The notes under the pieces are model-generated. The model saw nothing but the letters and a program-made list of their open reading frames with translations. It made no database searches and was not told where the DNA came from. From NCBI GenBank assembly GCA_964636125.1, contig CAZWPX010000020.1, positions 1-64,000 on the forward strand: a stretch of 64,000 nt of DNA, given 5' to 3'. Of this stretch, positions 8,131 through 15,823 are shown in pieces. The first letter of the stretch is position 1; every line of letters begins with the position of its first letter. The stretch comes from CAJINA01 sp964636125 (lineage in GTDB: Bacteria; Desulfobacterota; Desulfobacteria; Desulfobacterales; CAJINA01). Both the position numbers and the translations under genes were made by a program.

Positions 8131-9489
8131 CACCTCACTCCCCCTGGTAAATCCCAGCAGTTTCAGCAACAGCAGGCAAACCGACAGGATAGCCGCAAAT
8201 ACAAGCACCGTCAGGCCGACACTCCAGCCCCACCACAGCGGCGCGTTTACCAACACGGTGCACCCGCCGATAATGGGCAGTGAAATAATGTTCATCACTG
8301 CGATCTCAATGGCAACCGGTGTTTTGAATTCAGGGTCGACAATGCGCAGCAGCAGCAGGCCGCAGGAGACCGTTCCTGTAACCGCACCAAATATGGCCGC
8401 GGACCGTTCCAAACCGAAAGCATCAAGTCTTTTCCCAAAATAGACAACCAGCAGGGTCGTCAGGATACCGTTAGCCAATGCGATAACGCTGATGGGCAGC
8501 AGATAATCCCAGACGATCTTCAACTGGATAGCCGCAACTGTGGCCACGATCAGGTAATCCACGGACCAGCCGGTAATGCGCCGCTGGATGCCTGGATCGA
8601 CAAGATGCACAATACCGGCGACTTTCATGATCCATTTCAGGATATATGCAATTCCCAACCCGAAGAAAAAGAAAAATCCCCACAGGATAGTCGCCACGTC
8701 CGGCGGTGCTATGGAACCAAGGAGTTTTACCACCGCCCAGGTAATGCCATAAACGATTCCCACCAGGGCAGCCTGGAACGCCAGGGTTTCCGCATTGCCC
8801 GAGTGTATCGTCAGGCTGCCGGCCGATTCACTTTTTTTGTCTTTTGGCAAAAGGCCGACGATGAAATCCCGGGAGAGTTCCCCGGAGCCAAAAGTGGCCC
8901 AGCCTTTGCGGATGCCATAGTTGACCAGGGGAACACCCACGAAAAAGGCGAAAAAGTAACCGATGGCCGCAAAGGTAAGCCCGATGGTGGCGGCGTTCGC
9001 AAATCCCACACCTTCCCAGGCCTTGCCGATGGATAGCGCCTGCCCGGGTCCTTCCTCGAACCCCAAAGGTACCAGAAACCCGAAAGTCGGAAACAATTCC
9101 AGGCCGACAAATCCGAATAAAATTACAAAAAGCCCCCCCAGAACCGCCTGCATCGAAAAGGACATACCCTGCAAGAGCGCCATCCAGGTCGGCCCTTTCA
9201 GCATCTGCTTTTTGGATATGGGCGGCGCCCCATCATCATCCCGGGTCAGTCCCACGGAGATAAAGGAGATGTTAAAAAAATGGTAGGCAAATGTCTCAAT
9301 GGTGCTGGCCCCGATATCCAAAAGTCCGGTATGGAGGGCAACCAGGCCGAATACCCCGCCAATCAGACAGCTCGGAAAAAGAAACTTCTGCAGGAACCCC
9401 ACCTTCGCGCGCAGGGCAACCCCGATCAGCAGCAATCCAGATAGAAAAGCAAACACCAGCATACCATCAAACGGAAAAGGGCTATTCAT
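8128..9489 (-). CDS. GltS-like sodium/glutamate-type symporter
   Basis: This 453-residue inner-membrane protein has about 11-12 hydrophobic helices in two inverted halves, with the glycine- and proline-rich loop (LVPLGFEEGPGQA) typical of the sodium:glutamate symporter family. It most likely imports an acidic amino acid or related carboxylate with sodium. The ATG at 9489 follows GGAG at 6 bases; a GTG four codons upstream is less likely. Its stop codon lies inside the end of the palindromic element. A PLP decarboxylase lies upstream on the same strand, hinting at uptake plus decarboxylation of an amino acid, but a 237-base gap with repeats separates them. Confidence 0.82.
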   Translation of the reverse strand: MNSPFPFDGMLVFAFLSGLLLIGVALRAKVGFLQKFLFPSCLIGGVFGLVALHTGLLDIGASTIETFAYHFFNISFISVGLTRDDDGAPPISKKQMLKGPTWMALLQGMSFSMQAVLGGLFVILFGFVGLELFPTFGFLVPLGFEEGPGQALSIGKAWEGVGFANAATIGLTFAAIGYFFAFFVGVPLVNYGIRKGWATFGSGELSRDFIVGLLPKDKKSESAGSLTIHSGNAETLAFQAALVGIVYGITWAVVKLLGSIAPPDVATILWGFFFFFGLGIAYILKWIMKVAGIVHLVDPGIQRRITGWSVDYLIVATVAAIQLKIVWDYLLPISVIALANGILTTLLVVYFGKRLDAFGLERSAAIFGAVTGTVSCGLLLLRIVDPEFKTPVAIEIAVMNIISLPIIGGCTVLVNAPLWWGWSVGLTVLVFAAILSVCLLLLKLLGFTRGSEV

Positions 9490-9565
9490 ATCATTCTCCA
9501 CCAGGAATTCATAAAAATTTGGGAACTGTCAGCTCAATGCCGGTATTCTACCGCTTATTCGGCAA

Positions 9566-9657
9566 AAAGGGTTCAAGGATTCCAGGGTCCAAGGGGTCAA
9601 GTGTTTAAGGGCCTTCAGCCTTTCCCTCGGCCCCTGGAACCCGAGAACCCTTGGATC
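9566..9657. repeat. CCCTTGGAACCC-type intergenic repeat
   Basis: The stretch contains GGGTTCAAGG, CAGGGTCCAAGGGG and, inverted, CCCCTGGAACCCGAGAACCC and CTTGGATCC, forming an imperfect inverted repeat between the decarboxylase and transporter genes. Related tracts occur at 12490-12531 and 51147-51196. Confidence 0.45.
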
Positions 9658-9726
9658 CTAATCCACAAACGTATGCAAGCAAACCATCGTTTTTTATAAT
9701 ACAAGAACTTGATTGGAAGACGATCT

Positions 9727-11163
9727 TCATTGGGTAAAAAGATCATTGACGAAACTTTTCAAAATCTTCTCCCTGGCATCAGCCGGCAGCGCATCCAGCA
9801 CGCCGTTAACATCCGCCATCCGCTCGGGCAAGCCCTCACCACCGATACCGGCCATGACCAACAGCCCCTTGATATCAGCATCCGACGCATTGGCCAGGTC
9901 AATATCCTCTAAGCCCGTCTGAACCATCTTAACCAGGTCACCTTCTGGAAGTGCAGCCGCAGTCTGGACACATTCAGCAAGGTCCTTGAGGAGTTCATCT
10001 TCCCAGCCGACATTGGAAGCACTAATGGACAGGTGGATGTGGGCCGGGGAATTGTCAAAGGACAGGGCCGGCTGAATGTACCAGCCGCGGGCATTCATCT
10101 CGTCTATGATATGGAACACGTTGATGGTATCGGAAGTAAAGGCCACCAGACTCATCTGGGGCTGGGCCAAAAGCCGGAGGCCGTCAATCTTCTCAATACC
10201 GGCGGTAATCTTTTTGATGGCTGCGAGCTTTTTGCGGGCGATTTCGAGATAGCCCGCATCCCCAAGGTAATTCAAGACGGCCCAGGCGGCGGCCATGGGA
10301 CCGCCCGACTTGCTACTCTGGACCGCGTTGTTGATAATCGTATAGCCTATCCAGTTCGAACATGCAAATAACTGGTGCTTTCGTAGATCTTTGTTGCGAT
10401 ACAATACGAGGGAGGCCCCTTTGGGTGCATAGGCGTACTTGTGCAGGTCCATGGAAATTGAAGATACGCCGGGCACGCTGAAGTCAAAATCCGGCACCGG
10501 CTCTCCCAGGCGCTTGAAATAGGGCAGCAGGAACCCGCCCATGCAGGCATCGGTGTGCAGCCACAGATCTTTCTCCAGGGCGATGTTACCCAATTCTGCT
10601 ATGGGGTCGATGACGCCCTGGGCATAGGAGGGCGCGCTGCCCACCAGCATGATGGTGTTTGCCGTGATCGCCTGCCGGACACTCTCCGCCCGGACTTTAA
10701 ACGTTTCCGGATCGACAGAAACCGGCACAACTTTGACATCCAGATAGTGGGCTGCTTTGTGAAATGCCGCGTGGGCGGTGGTGGGCAGGATTATTTCCGG
10801 CTTTTCAATTTCGGGCTTTTTTTCACGATAGCAGTCCCGGGCCGCTTTGACAGCCAGGATGATGCTTTCCGTCCCGCCGCTGGAAAAATTCCCGACGGCA
10901 TTTTCATCGCCCTGCAGATGCCGGGCACCGAAAGCGGCCAGCTCCTTTTCCAGTTTTTGCAGGCTCTGGAAAACCGTAAAATCCAACCCGTTTTCCGACA
11001 GAAAAGCAGTGTAAGCCTTTTTGCCTACAGCCATGGCATCCTTGCCAGGATCGAACACAAATCCAAACGCCCGCCCCGACTGCCATTTCAGGTCATCCTT
11101 TCTAAATGCTTCCAGTTTTTCAAACACTTCTTTCTCGGACATTCCTTTTTCTGATATCTGCAT
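9727..11163 (-). CDS. PLP-dependent group II decarboxylase-like enzyme
   Basis: The 478-residue product belongs to the PLP-dependent decarboxylase/sphingosine-phosphate-lyase fold. The glycine-rich phosphate loop is SSGGTESI, the PLP-pairing aspartate is in LHTDACMGG, and the Schiff-base lysine is in SMDLHKYAYAPKG. It resembles aspartate/tyrosine (MfnA-like) or sphingosine-phosphate-lyase-like enzymes; the substrate cannot be settled by eye. The ATG at 11163 has a clear AAGGAG site. A TetR gene is divergent, with an operator-like palindrome between them. The C-terminal extension of about 100 residues (from about 380) is acidic and unusual. Confidence 0.82.
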   Translation of the reverse strand: MQISEKGMSEKEVFEKLEAFRKDDLKWQSGRAFGFVFDPGKDAMAVGKKAYTAFLSENGLDFTVFQSLQKLEKELAAFGARHLQGDENAVGNFSSGGTESIILAVKAARDCYREKKPEIEKPEIILPTTAHAAFHKAAHYLDVKVVPVSVDPETFKVRAESVRQAITANTIMLVGSAPSYAQGVIDPIAELGNIALEKDLWLHTDACMGGFLLPYFKRLGEPVPDFDFSVPGVSSISMDLHKYAYAPKGASLVLYRNKDLRKHQLFACSNWIGYTIINNAVQSSKSGGPMAAAWAVLNYLGDAGYLEIARKKLAAIKKITAGIEKIDGLRLLAQPQMSLVAFTSDTINVFHIIDEMNARGWYIQPALSFDNSPAHIHLSISASNVGWEDELLKDLAECVQTAAALPEGDLVKMVQTGLEDIDLANASDADIKGLLVMAGIGGEGLPERMADVNGVLDALPADAREKILKSFVNDLFTQ

Positions 11164-11272
11164 GTGTATCTCCTTGTATATTGATATATTGAAAATTCTG
11201 CGGTAGTACCGGGCATAATAACCCTTGACTGACCTCCGGGACAATTGTAGGTTTCAACTATGTGCTTTAAAT

Positions 11273-11286
11273 TTCACTCTTGTGAA
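11273..11286. promoter_or_regulatory. Candidate operator between divergent genes
   Basis: TTCAC-TCTT-GTGAA is a perfect 5+5 inverted repeat in the 170-base gap between the decarboxylase and TetR starts. It is a plausible binding site for the adjacent regulator. Confidence 0.4.
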
Positions 11287-11333
11287 TTATCATTCGCCAA
11301 CATGTATTGTCAACTATTAATACGGACAGGGAT

Positions 11334-11987
11334 ATGACAGCTACCGACAGAAAAGCATGGGAGAAGGCCCAGCGCGAAAACCGCATTATTGACATCGCCC
11401 AGGCGGTTTTCGTCACCAGGGGCTACGAAGGAACCAGTGTACCGGCAATCGCGAATGCAGCCGGTTACAACAAACGCACGATTTATTTATATTTCAAGGA
11501 CAAAGAGGAAATCTTCCTGGCAGTTGTGCTGCGCTGCATGCAGCTGCTGGAGGCAAGCTTTGTGAATGCGGCCGAAAGGGTCCCGGATAACAAAACCGGG
11601 CTCAGGGAATTTGCCTGGGCGTTTTTCAGTTTTGCAAAAAATCATCCGGAATATATGGACTTGATCATGATTTATGAATCCCGGCACTTTGTCTATCATG
11701 AAGCAGACAAGCCGGGCCATTACAACACTCGCCACGCGGCCTGCCAGAAAGTCTCCGCTGACATCGCCGACAGGGTCACCGCCACCATTGAAGCGGCCGT
11801 CACACAGGGGACGCTTGTGACCTCCCTGGAGCCACGCCAAATGATGCTTCTGCTATGGGGGCAAATCTACGGGGTTATCCAGATTTTAAGAATCCGGGAA
11901 AAGAATTTTGAGCACGCCTTCGGAATACGCCGGGATGCCCTTTTCAAACACTTTGTGGAGATACTCCAAACGTCGCTTTCAGCCTGA
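11334..11987 (+). CDS. TetR-family transcriptional regulator
   Basis: This 217-residue regulator has an N-terminal helix-turn-helix (IIDIAQAVFVTRGYEGTS, then NKRTIYLYFKDKEEIF) and a TetR C-terminal domain. The ATG at 11334 is chosen over an upstream TTG at 11307, which has no binding site. It is transcribed divergently from the PLP decarboxylase, which it most likely controls; that pairing is inferred from arrangement and from the palindrome in the shared promoter region. Confidence 0.85.
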   Translation: MTATDRKAWEKAQRENRIIDIAQAVFVTRGYEGTSVPAIANAAGYNKRTIYLYFKDKEEIFLAVVLRCMQLLEASFVNAAERVPDNKTGLREFAWAFFSFAKNHPEYMDLIMIYESRHFVYHEADKPGHYNTRHAACQKVSADIADRVTATIEAAVTQGTLVTSLEPRQMMLLLWGQIYGVIQILRIREKNFEHAFGIRRDALFKHFVEILQTSLSA

Positions 11988-12138
11988 TGGTCAGGGCTTT
12001 ATACCCGACGGCAAATACGTCCTGCCCCCATCCGATCAATGCCTGACAATCGTTCCGTCTTTTACCTGTTATATGTTAATATCCTGGCACAGCCTCTCAG
12101 GGTCGGGCTTCCTTATCTTGAGGTAAGAATGAACGTTT

Positions 12139-12169
12139 GGCAGTCCCGTACACGCGGCACGGGACTGCC
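12139..12169. terminator. Strong stem-loop downstream of the DUF5320 gene
   Basis: GGCAGTCCCGT at 12139-12149 pairs perfectly with ACGGGACTGCC at 12159-12169. It lies between converging genes. Neither side has a clean T-run, so it is a probable but atypical terminator. The rest of 11988-12184 shows no gene. Confidence 0.45.
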
Positions 12170-12184
12170 GCAATCTGTGTGAAT

Positions 12185-12388
12185 TTATTTCTGGGCTTGC
12201 TGGCTGCCCTGTGGGCGTCCGCCATCCTGACCTTTGCGGTCCTGCGGGCGGCCGGCGGCCGGGTTGCTCCCGCCGCGCCCCCTGCGATTGCCTTTGCCCC
12301 GGCGCTCCGGGTCCCGACGGCAACTGCCCGGCTCTCTTCCGACGCCCGGTCCTTTGCCCAACGGTCCTGTTCCATCACCTTGCGGCAT
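12185..12388 (-). CDS. DUF5320-like small protein
   Basis: This 67-residue protein begins MPQGDGTGPLGKGPGVG, the signature opening of DUF5320 proteins, which sit beside NifX-like and ferredoxin-ATPase genes in anaerobes. The remainder is Arg-, Gly- and Gln-rich and low in complexity. GGAGG lies 8 bases before the ATG at 12388. The function is unknown. It is the last gene of the orange-protein-like cluster. Confidence 0.65.
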   Translation of the reverse strand: MPQGDGTGPLGKGPGVGREPGSCRRDPERRGKGNRRGRGGSNPAAGRPQDRKGQDGGRPQGSQQAQK

Positions 12389-12489
12389 ATGACTCACCTC
12401 CCTGTGTACCCGCCTGTTCTTCTACCAGACAAGTGGCAATATCATTCTAAAGGGTTGATTCGCTACAATTTTCCTGAATGTAGTTCGAA

Positions 12490-12531
12490 CCCTTTTACTC
12501 TTATACTCTTGAACTCTTGCACCCTTCCGTT
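12490..12531. repeat. Degenerate CCCTTGAAC-type repeat tract
   Basis: The sequence has a CTTGAACTCTTGCACCCTT-like period between the DUF5320 and NifX-like genes, related to the tracts at 9566-9657 and 51147-51196. Confidence 0.3.
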
Positions 12532-12889
12532 ACCAATGCCCATCCACGTTGGCACTGTCCACAAATTGACATTTCCCGGCCGTGTAGGCGCTAAGCGTCT
12601 CCCGCACAGTGCCCTTTGCATCACTGGAAACTTTTATTTTCGCAGCATCCAATGTCTTGAAGGCGTTGGGTCCACAATATCCCGTAATCAGAACGCCGGC
12701 ACCTTTTCCACTCACCATCACGGCCGCATTGATACCGGCCCCTTTAAATGCATTGACGTTTTCACTATTGTCCAGGACTTCATATTCCAGGGTTTCCGGG
12801 TCCACGGCAATAATATAGGCCGCCCGGCCAAAGCGCTGGTCTACCGGCGCATCAAGATCCTGTCCCTGGGATGTTATGGCTATTTTCAT
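12530..12889 (-). CDS. NifX/NifB-type (dinitrogenase FeMo-cofactor family) protein
   Basis: The 119-residue product starts MKIAITSQGQDLDAPVDQRF and ends in a GKGAGVLITGYCG segment, which places it in the DinitFeMo-Co family. That family includes NifX, NafY and the orange protein (ORP) that binds a Mo-S-Cu cluster in Desulfovibrio. No nitrogenase genes are present, so a role in a metal-sulfur cluster complex other than nitrogenase is likely. The ATG at 12889 follows AGGAG; an upstream GTG is less likely. Confidence 0.8.
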   Translation of the reverse strand: MKIAITSQGQDLDAPVDQRFGRAAYIIAVDPETLEYEVLDNSENVNAFKGAGINAAVMVSGKGAGVLITGYCGPNAFKTLDAAKIKVSSDAKGTVRETLSAYTAGKCQFVDSANVDGHW

Positions 12890-12913
12890 CGTTATCACTC
12901 CTGTGTTTTCTCT

Positions 12914-13297
12914 TTAGTGGCCCTGTCCGCCGCCGCATACCTGATCATCCCCTATAATCGCCAGTTTTCCCGCAATCAGGTCTTCCACGACCGGTTTTAT
13001 TTCAGTACGATCCGCGTCATGATAGACATCAATACCGACCTGCCTGAACCCCATCAACGGCCGCATACCGATGCCACCCACAATTAGAGCGTTTACATTG
13101 TTACCCGCCAGAAAGTTGACCGGAACCATACAGCCGCCCTGGACATGCTCCTGGTTCTGCAGGGTGGTAACCTCCTTTATCTTGCCGTTTTCCACATCCA
13201 CCAGCGTAAACACGTCACAGTGGCCGAAATGTCCTGAACGAACACCTTCCAGGCCGCCCTGCTCAACCGAGGGAATTGCAATTCTGCCGTTTTCCAT
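12914..13297 (-). CDS. Second NifX/ORP-type protein
   Basis: This 127-residue paralogue of the neighbouring NifX-type protein keeps the RSGHFGHCDVFTLVD and LIVGGIGMRPLMGF motifs of the family. The C-terminus is Gly- and His-rich (CGGGQGH), possibly binding metal. It has an AAAAGGAGT site and sits 21 bases downstream of the ferredoxin ATPase gene, consistent with one operon. Which of the two paralogues corresponds to the orange protein cannot be decided here. Confidence 0.8.
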   Translation of the reverse strand: MENGRIAIPSVEQGGLEGVRSGHFGHCDVFTLVDVENGKIKEVTTLQNQEHVQGGCMVPVNFLAGNNVNALIVGGIGMRPLMGFRQVGIDVYHDADRTEIKPVVEDLIAGKLAIIGDDQVCGGGQGH

Positions 13298-13318
13298 TGA
13301 TATTACTCCTTTTTGATT

Positions 13319-14182
13319 TCAACTCATTTTTGTTTCTATTTTTTTCCAGATCTCCTTAACAACCTTAGCTGCCTGCGAAGCGGGCTTGAATTCCAGGACT
13401 GTCTGTCCCTGGACCATCGCCTCCACGAAAGCCGGTTCAAAAGGTATTTTCCCCAGTACAGGCAACCCGTTTTTTCCCGCGTAAGTCTCTATCTGTCCGG
13501 TCATGTCAGCATTCAAATCATGCTTGTTGATACAAACCAGGGCCGGAACCTTGAAATAGGCCGCCAGTTGGGCCACGCGCTCCATGTCGTGAAACCCGGA
13601 AACCGTGGGCTCCGTAATGATTAATAGGGCGGTTGCCCCGCCAAGTGACGCGATGACGGGGCAACCGACACCAGGAGGCCCATCCGTTAAAATGAATTCG
13701 CAGTTCTTCTCTTCGGCCAGCTTTTTGACTTCCTGCCGCACGAGGGCCACCAGCTTGCCCGAGTTTTCTTCCGCTATGCCCAGGCGGGCATGCACCAGGG
13801 GGCCAAAGCGGGTATCGGCAATAAACCATTGGCCGCAGGTTTTGATCGGAAAGTCGATGGCCTTCTCGGGGCAGAACCAGACGCATACGCCGCACCCTTC
13901 ACAGGCCACCGGGTCCACTTCGAAACTAGCGCTAATAGCGTCCCAGTTGCACAATTCCCGGCAGAGTCCACATTCGGTACACCGGTCCGCCCGAATGACG
14001 GCTTCGCCCCCTCCCTGGAAATCATGTTGGGCTCTGTTTTCCGGGGTCAGGAGCAGGTGCAGGTCGGCTGCATCCACATCCGCATCACAAAACGCACAGT
14101 TTTTCGCCAGCGATGCAAACGCCGCCGTGAGGCTTGTTTTGCCGGTGCCACCTTTTCCGCTTAGTATAACCAGTTCTTTCAT
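13319..14182 (-). CDS. MinD/Mrp-like ATPase with inserted 2[4Fe-4S] ferredoxin domain (1)
   Basis: This 287-residue P-loop ATPase has a deviant Walker A motif (GKGGTGKTSL), a switch aspartate in CDADVDAADLH, and a DGPPGVGCPV motif. Two ferredoxin motifs are inserted at about residues 68-110: CTECGLCRELC and CEGCGVCVWFC. Such proteins are thought to couple ATP hydrolysis to Fe-S or metal-cluster handling. It starts 3 bases after its paralogue and both belong to the orange-protein-type operon. Confidence 0.9.
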   Translation of the reverse strand: MKELVILSGKGGTGKTSLTAAFASLAKNCAFCDADVDAADLHLLLTPENRAQHDFQGGGEAVIRADRCTECGLCRELCNWDAISASFEVDPVACEGCGVCVWFCPEKAIDFPIKTCGQWFIADTRFGPLVHARLGIAEENSGKLVALVRQEVKKLAEEKNCEFILTDGPPGVGCPVIASLGGATALLIITEPTVSGFHDMERVAQLAAYFKVPALVCINKHDLNADMTGQIETYAGKNGLPVLGKIPFEPAFVEAMVQGQTVLEFKPASQAAKVVKEIWKKIETKMS

Positions 14183-14185
14183 GCT

Positions 14186-15055
14186 TTAGTCTCTCTCACC
14201 AGCGGGGCTTGGGTTCCACCCGGCTATAATCTTCTCAATTGCACCCGGCAGGACGCTGAATTTCTCTTTCCATTCCGGGAAGGCATCCACGATCAACTGC
14301 CCGCGTGAATAGGCTTCCGCTATCCGCCGCTCAAAGGGAATTTTCATCAGAATAGGGATATTTTCCTGCCCGGCGTAAGTCTCGGTGTCATCCGTCCCCA
14401 GATCCGCACGGTTGATGATGATCCCACAGGGAATCCCCAGTGTTTTCACAGCTTCAACCGCCAGTTTCAAGTCATGCAGGCCAAACGGCGTCGGCTCGGT
14501 GACCATCAGAACGAAATCCGTCCCGCGCATGGCGGCAATAACCGGGCAGGATGTACCCGGGGGGGCATCGATAATCGTCACCCCATCTGCTTGTATATCT
14601 GCCTTTACAGCCGTGATCAGAGGCGGCGCCATTGCCTCGCCAATGCGTAGCCGGCCATGTACAAACCGGATATCGCCGATGTTTCCTTTTTCAACCACCC
14701 CGATGTTCCGCTCTCCATGGGACAAGGCATTTTCAGGGCAGACTTCAAAACAACCCCCACAGCTGTGGCACAGTTCGGGAAACGTCAATACCGTGTCCGG
14801 CAATACAACAATCGCCTTGAATTGACAGATCTCAGCGCACTGGCCGCAATAGGTACATTTGTTTGTATCCACCTCTGGAACGACCACATTGAAGTCTTCA
14901 ACGGTGTCATGCTCCGGTTTTACAAACAGGTGGGCATTGGGTTCCTCCACGTCACAATCCAGGAGTCGGATTTCACCGTCCACCGACCAGGCCAGATTGG
15001 TGGCCACAGTGGTCTTGCCTGTCCCGCCTTTACCGCTCGCAATACTGATGATCAT
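14186..15055 (-). CDS. MinD/Mrp-like ATPase with inserted 2[4Fe-4S] ferredoxin domain (2)
   Basis: The 289-residue paralogue of the next gene has GKGGTGKTTVATNLAW, a LLDCDVEEPNAHLF switch region, ferredoxin motifs CTYCGQCAEIC and CHSCGGCFEVC, and IDAPPGTSCPV. The ATG at 15055 is preferred: the upstream in-frame ATG at 15139 lies at the expected transcription start of the promoter at 15140-15167, so its message would be leaderless. This leaves a leader of about 80 bases. It is the first gene of the cluster running to 12185. Confidence 0.88.
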   Translation of the reverse strand: MIISIASGKGGTGKTTVATNLAWSVDGEIRLLDCDVEEPNAHLFVKPEHDTVEDFNVVVPEVDTNKCTYCGQCAEICQFKAIVVLPDTVLTFPELCHSCGGCFEVCPENALSHGERNIGVVEKGNIGDIRFVHGRLRIGEAMAPPLITAVKADIQADGVTIIDAPPGTSCPVIAAMRGTDFVLMVTEPTPFGLHDLKLAVEAVKTLGIPCGIIINRADLGTDDTETYAGQENIPILMKIPFERRIAEAYSRGQLIVDAFPEWKEKFSVLPGAIEKIIAGWNPSPAGERD

Positions 15056-15129
15056 TTTGCCGTCCGTTTCGAAGATGCATGGGTCTTCGGAGTCCCATTT
15101 TTTGTACCAGATTCGCTTTCGTTTTAAGC

Positions 15130-15141
15130 TTATGCTCATAA
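15130..15141. promoter_or_regulatory. TTAT-N4-ATAA motif, copy 1
   Basis: TTATGCTCATAA overlaps the -10 region and start of transcription of the ATPase operon. Copies 2 and 3 are at 15182-15193 (TTATACTCATAA) and 15714-15725 (ATATACTCATAA). Confidence 0.4.
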
Positions 15142-15167
15142 AATAGCGGCGCGAGCCATTTTGTCAA
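15140..15167 (-). promoter_or_regulatory. Sigma70-type promoter of the ferredoxin-ATPase operon
   Basis: On the minus strand TTGACA (15162-15167) and TATTTT (15140-15145) are separated by 16 bases. The consensus -35 and its position about 80 bases before the start codon make this convincing. Confidence 0.65.
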
Positions 15168-15181
15168 CTATTTTTTTGATC

Positions 15182-15193
15182 TTATACTCATAA
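15182..15193. promoter_or_regulatory. TTAT-N4-ATAA motif, copy 2
   Basis: TTATACTCATAA lies 14 bases upstream of the -35 box of the minus-strand promoter, a typical place for an activator or a second repressor site. Confidence 0.35.
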
Positions 15194-15280
15194 TTTTGTG
15201 AACTGTGAACGGCCCACGGTGAGAATGGATTGATATGACCGGCGTGAGAGCCTTTCACAACCAAACCTGAAAAGCGCCCA

Positions 15281-15658
15281 CTACCCCCCAAGCCCCATAA
15301 TAATTTTCAGCTTCTGCAACAGGTCAGCGGCCTCACCTGCCCCTGGATCCGACGGAAGCTTTGCTATCACCCCAAGGCCTTCACTGGCTTCATGAAAGTC
15401 CTTATCAGCAAGGGCACTGACCAGCGCGCAATTGACCATCGGATTCTGAACAACCAGTTTCTTAGCAAATTCAAGCCCGGCCATATCGATAAGCTGCTCC
15501 CCCGCCACAACCAGGTCAGCCGGGTTTGCTAACAACCAGGTCAGCGCATCACCGCCTGAATCAGCCCTTTCAATTTCAGCATTGCCATCCGCCTGCAGGG
15601 TCTTCACCATCTCTTCAAAACTGTCGGTAGCTGAACCGACCAAAAGTATCCTGTACAT
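15281..15658 (-). CDS. Receiver-like protein lacking the phospho-acceptor aspartate
   Basis: The 125-residue product has the length and strand pattern of a CheY-type receiver domain (MYRILLVGS start, ADLVVAGEQLIDMAGLEF middle, VIAKLPSD with the conserved Lys-Pro end). The position that should hold the phosphorylated aspartate (the last residue of a DLxxxD pattern) is glycine, and the acidic pair after the first strand is missing. It is therefore a pseudo-receiver, perhaps a protein-binding module. It has a good GGAG site and lies between the ATPase operon and the divergent NifU gene. Confidence 0.6.
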   Translation of the reverse strand: MYRILLVGSATDSFEEMVKTLQADGNAEIERADSGGDALTWLLANPADLVVAGEQLIDMAGLEFAKKLVVQNPMVNCALVSALADKDFHEASEGLGVIAKLPSDPGAGEAADLLQKLKIIMGLGG

Positions 15659-15713
15659 GGACTGTCTCCTTATGCCTGTCTAAAAATCAATTTTTCATGA
15701 TCATGTAAAGAGC

Positions 15714-15725
15714 ATATACTCATAA
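15714..15725. promoter_or_regulatory. TTAT-N4-ATAA-like motif, copy 3
   Basis: ATATACTCATAA lies between the divergent receiver-like and NifU-like genes, 19 bases upstream of the NifU -35 box. A perfect 10-base palindrome, CATGATCATG, is close by at 15696-15705. Confidence 0.35.
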
Positions 15726-15744
15726 AACTATAATTTCAACCCCC

Positions 15745-15773
15745 TTGACAGGCCACCCTTTTATTCATATTTT
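15745..15773 (+). promoter_or_regulatory. Sigma70-type promoter of the NifU-like gene
   Basis: TTGACA (15745-15750), a 17-base spacer and TATTTT (15768-15773) lie 50 bases upstream of the NifU-like start codon. Confidence 0.7.
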
Positions 15774-15823
15774 ACCATTTCGGAATAACCCCAACCCACA
15801 ATCACCACCAAAGAGGATGAAAA

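Noticed and set aside
8009..8443. Plus-strand open frame of 144 codons
   Set aside because: It begins inside the palindromic element and runs antisense to the GltS-type gene.
12137..13087. Plus-strand open frame of 316 codons
   Set aside because: It lies opposite the DUF5320 and NifX-like genes, which have good ribosome binding sites and family motifs. It starts inside a stem-loop and shows no domain.
15056..15139. 28-residue N-terminal extension of the second ferredoxin ATPase
   Set aside because: The promoter -10 box ends at its ATG, so transcription would start at or inside the start codon. The P-loop normally lies directly at the N-terminus, as with the ATG at 15055.
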